From Unio delphinus (lineage: Eukaryota; Mollusca; Bivalvia; Unionida; Unionidae): 64,000 nucleotides of DNA. How positions within the stretch are numbered: position 1 is the stretch's first letter; each line of letters opens with the position of its first letter. The stretch covers positions 5,682,001-5,746,000 of the forward strand of contig JAQISU010000132.1 of NCBI GenBank assembly GCA_029339505.1. The letters are read 5' to 3'. This document shows positions 61,632-64,000 of the stretch, in pieces. Below the pieces are notes generated by a model that was not told where the DNA came from, ran no database searches, and saw only the letters and a list, made by a program, of their open reading frames with translations. Made by a program: the position numbers and the translations under genes.

Positions 61632-61975
61632 TTGTTACAAACTCCACAAGAGTGTTTCCCTTTATTTTATTTTGACGGAATCACGGTACTAATTCAACTA
61701 CGAAGTCTGGTGTGGCGGGAGAAAGCTATATGTTTGACATGCAGATATACATTAAGAATGCCTCAACTGTATGAAGAAATGTCAAGGAGAGGTTGTGGAA
61801 GAAAAACTACTTGTGTAAATAATGCGATGCAAATAAGACTTTCACAGACTTCTATTAGAAACAAAGGGTTGAGAACCATTCATTCAAGAGTGAATGTCCC
61901 TGCTCCCTCAACAAAAGCAATGCAGACATTCTCAATACTGTTTGCCAAAATATTGAATATACCAACATGAGAGAC
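61632..61975 (+). pseudogene. Mutator-like transposase fragment
   Basis: The stretch RMPQLYEEMSRRGCGRKTT then NNAMQIRLSQTSIRNKGLR and NVPAPSTKAMQ resembles the N-terminal part of a widespread molluscan Mutator-like transposase domain, as I recall it. The frame closes at 61,970 with similar sequence continuing in another frame for a short way. Confidence 0.5.
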
Positions 61976-62093
61976 ATGGCAGAACATAGAGAAGATTTTC
62001 AAGGAATTTAATTCTATGATAGGAAATAAGACAGATATAATTGATAATCAGTGTGACTCGAGTATGCTTCCCAGTGCACACACATTCTACACA

Positions 62094-62137
62094 CACGCTT
62101 CAGTGGCTTAGTGGTTAGAGTGTCTGCCGCGGAAGCA
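62094..62137 (+). mobile_element. SINE head fragment
   Basis: CAGTGGCTTAGTGGTTAGAG and GTCTGCCGCGGAAGC match the tRNA-like head of the SINE at 24,596; the body is absent and the dispersed repeat shared with 12,245 follows. Confidence 0.7.
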
Positions 62138-62250
62138 TCAAATGAATCAGGTGCTACTTTCATTATTGAGTACTCTTAAGTCCGGTCTCTGATAATAATA
62201 CAAATTGCATCAATAGAATATTCCCAATATTTTTTAAAATTACAGATAGA
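62137..62250. repeat. Dispersed repeat, second copy of 12,245-12,350
   Basis: Same block order as at 12,245: AAATGAATCAG, GCTACTTTC, GAGTACTC, then an ATATTTTTTAAA tail. Confidence 0.5.
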
Positions 62251-62446
62251 ATAAGCTCTCAAAAATATTTGTACTAATATTTTACTTTTAATTATTAATC
62301 AATTATGGACCTCCAAACCAGTATGAAAAACTCCTATTTTCCCATACAATTGTAGTAACCTATAAGAACTGAACATCCCACATGCTTAAAAAAAATCATA
62401 ACTAAAATGTGTATTATTATTTGAAAATATGTACTTCTAATAAAGT

Positions 62447-62450
<4 letters not shown>

Positions 62451-62540
<90 letters not shown>

Positions 62541-62552
62541 ATATATATATAT
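62451..62552. repeat. TA microsatellite
   Basis: About 50 TA units with one ACATG interruption. Confidence 0.98.
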
Positions 62553-62689
62553 AATATCTCTTTGAACACTGGCTAATAAAAGTTAAGAATCTACTGTTTT
62601 GATACTGAATAGAAGACGTACTGTACCTGATGTAGAGTACAGAACTCTCCAAACAAGGCGTAGAGTGCGTAAAATGACAACACAATGAT

Positions 62690-63307
62690 GGCAGTGCAAC
62701 TGAAGCCTTGGATGAAATTCCTCCAAGAGATAAGTTCAGGCTACATTCATTAATCCCTGTAATTGATGCTTTTCACTCAAAATTAGACAGAAGAGCTATT
62801 GTGTATAGGAGTGTTGCTGACAATTTCTCATTTTTAATTGATCTGCAAGCAATGAGAGAACAAATTCTCCATGGTGTCAAGAGACTAGAACAAGAATATC
62901 CAAAGGATGTTCATCTCAGTCTTGTTGATGAACTCTTTCTTGACTTTCCACTTGTATGTCAAAACCAGCTCATGCAGAAAAAGAAATTTTCAGCCACCAA
63001 GACATGTACCAGATAATAAAACAAAACAATTAAGACTGCTTTCCCAAATGTGGAAACAATTTTTAGATTGTTCCTGTATTTGATGATCACTAATTGTTCT
63101 ATAGAGAGATCATTTTCTAGGCTGAAAAGGGTAAAAAATTACCTTCGCTCAACAATGTCACATGAACGGCTGTCTGGTCTGAGGATTCTATGTCTAGAGA
63201 ATGATAAACTACGACTTATTGATTTTGATGAAATCATTGAGTTTGCACTCAGGAAGGAAGATATTCTGACATTAAATAGTCACTGGAAAAATGTAAGCAG
63301 GTGGTAA
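62690..63307 (+). pseudogene. hAT transposase C-terminal part, broken
   Basis: The first part (to 63,016) reads RDKFRLHSLIPVIDAFHSKL, typical of the region before hAT dimerisation. After TAATAA (63,014-63,019) the same frame continues with FLYLMITNCSIERSFSRLK and NYLRSTMSHERLSGL, the hAT dimerisation motif, ending at 63,307. The double stop makes it a pseudogene; the N-terminal catalytic part is not in the window. Confidence 0.8.
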
Positions 63308-63309
63308 CA

Positions 63310-64000
63310 GGGTAATACAAAAACATGGCAATTTAATTTTTTGCCTGTTTTGTGTAAACAGTAAACTTATTCATCAATCATCAATCAATCAATAATGATT
63401 AATCAGGTAACATGTATTATTTTAACTACTCATAAATTTCCTGAGTGTGTACGCCTGACAACCTATGTAGGCCTACCGGGGTTACCTCCTTCGGTGCCAA
63501 AGTAAGGGGCTTCACTCCTCATAACATAACTAGCACAGGGCCTCAATTTTCCTAAATCTGGCACAGGTGCAGTACTACTAGTTTCAGAAGAAATGCTCAA
63601 TATCATTGTGCATCACATTCTGACTGTGAAACAAACTCGAACTGGAATTAAACAAACATCTATGTAGCTGTGGATAAAATGGAAAATATAGCAAGGGGGA
63701 AAGAATATAAGCCTGTGCGATACTGGGATGACTGTGTGATACTGGGATTACTGTGTGACACCGGGATTACTGAGCGATACTGGAATTACTGTGGTATATG
63801 GGACTGTAATAAATCCTATATATATGAGTAGAACTAAATATCAGATAAGATGAAGCTGAAAAGATAAGAAATGTTGTCAAGTTATTTTTAAAGAGAGTTT
63901 GCTTTACAAACTATTTGGTTTGAAAATATAGTCAATTAATTAAAAGGAAATGACAGAAACGTTTCATAAAATAATAAAGCCAGGAGACAATTTATTAAAT
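63310..64000. repeat. Non-coding end of window with a 19-bp tandem repeat
   Basis: At 63,716-63,800 the unit GATACTGGGATTACTGTGT repeats about four times with changes. No gene is seen to the end of the window. Confidence 0.7.

Overview
The window is eukaryotic nuclear DNA, most likely from an animal and probably a mollusc or other marine lophotrochozoan. It holds long AT microsatellites, a tRNA-derived SINE family, broken C2H2 zinc-finger arrays with the animal linker (HTGDKP/HTGEKP), a Penelope-like reverse transcriptase, hAT and Mutator-like transposase remains, and two unrelated integrated virus-like elements. The species cannot be named from sequence alone. Apart from one six-finger reading frame, no ordinary host gene is visible.

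Region 1 (1 to about 10,860) is the right part of a decaying virus-like element, called element A. It carries a capsid-like protein with an inserted duplicated domain, two small unknown genes, an HNH/NUMOD endonuclease, a small Cys-rich protein, a very long gene joining a family-B-type polymerase palm to an SF1 helicase, a retroviral-type integrase, a phospholipase A2-like protein and a packaging ATPase. Several genes are broken by in-frame TAA/TAG codons or by A-run frameshifts, and the ATPase has lost its Walker A lysine. A much older copy of the PLA2/ATPase junction lies in the opposite orientation at 12,930-13,935.

Region 2 (10,860-34,815) is repeat-dominated. It has zinc-finger debris, SINE copies, a DIRS-like remnant, a 1.3-kb ATATT satellite, a LINE fragment, one intact six-finger ORF (22,407-22,940) and a 3.9-kb Mutator-like element with inverted repeats and an approximate 9-bp target duplication.

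Region 3 (34,816-55,397) is a complete 20,582-bp Polinton/Maverick. Its inverted repeats begin AG and it has an exact 6-bp target duplication (TACGTT) inside a SINE tail. All recognisable genes are open: protein-primed PolB, IAP-like BIR protein, A32-type ATPase, a family of pX-like core proteins, integrase with chromodomain, membrane protein, penton-like protein, major capsid protein and adenain-like protease. These form one long leftward series, with TATAAAA promoters before several genes and AATAAA signals at two points. Both arms carry short accessory genes with a different layout: TATA promoters, a shared upstream module on the left arm, a CRE/CCAAT divergent promoter on the right arm, and, after five of the six arm genes, a 16-nt stem-loop plus purine-rich element that matches replication-dependent histone mRNA 3' ends. 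That histone-type 3' end is the most unexpected signal in the window.

Region 4 (55,398-64,000) is a zinc-finger array split by a 3.56-kb inverted-repeat element with a 9-bp duplication. A 2.17-kb element, also with a 9-bp duplication, sits inside that one and contains a broken Penelope-like RT. Beyond it lie a foldback element, a Mutator-like transposase fragment and a broken hAT transposase.
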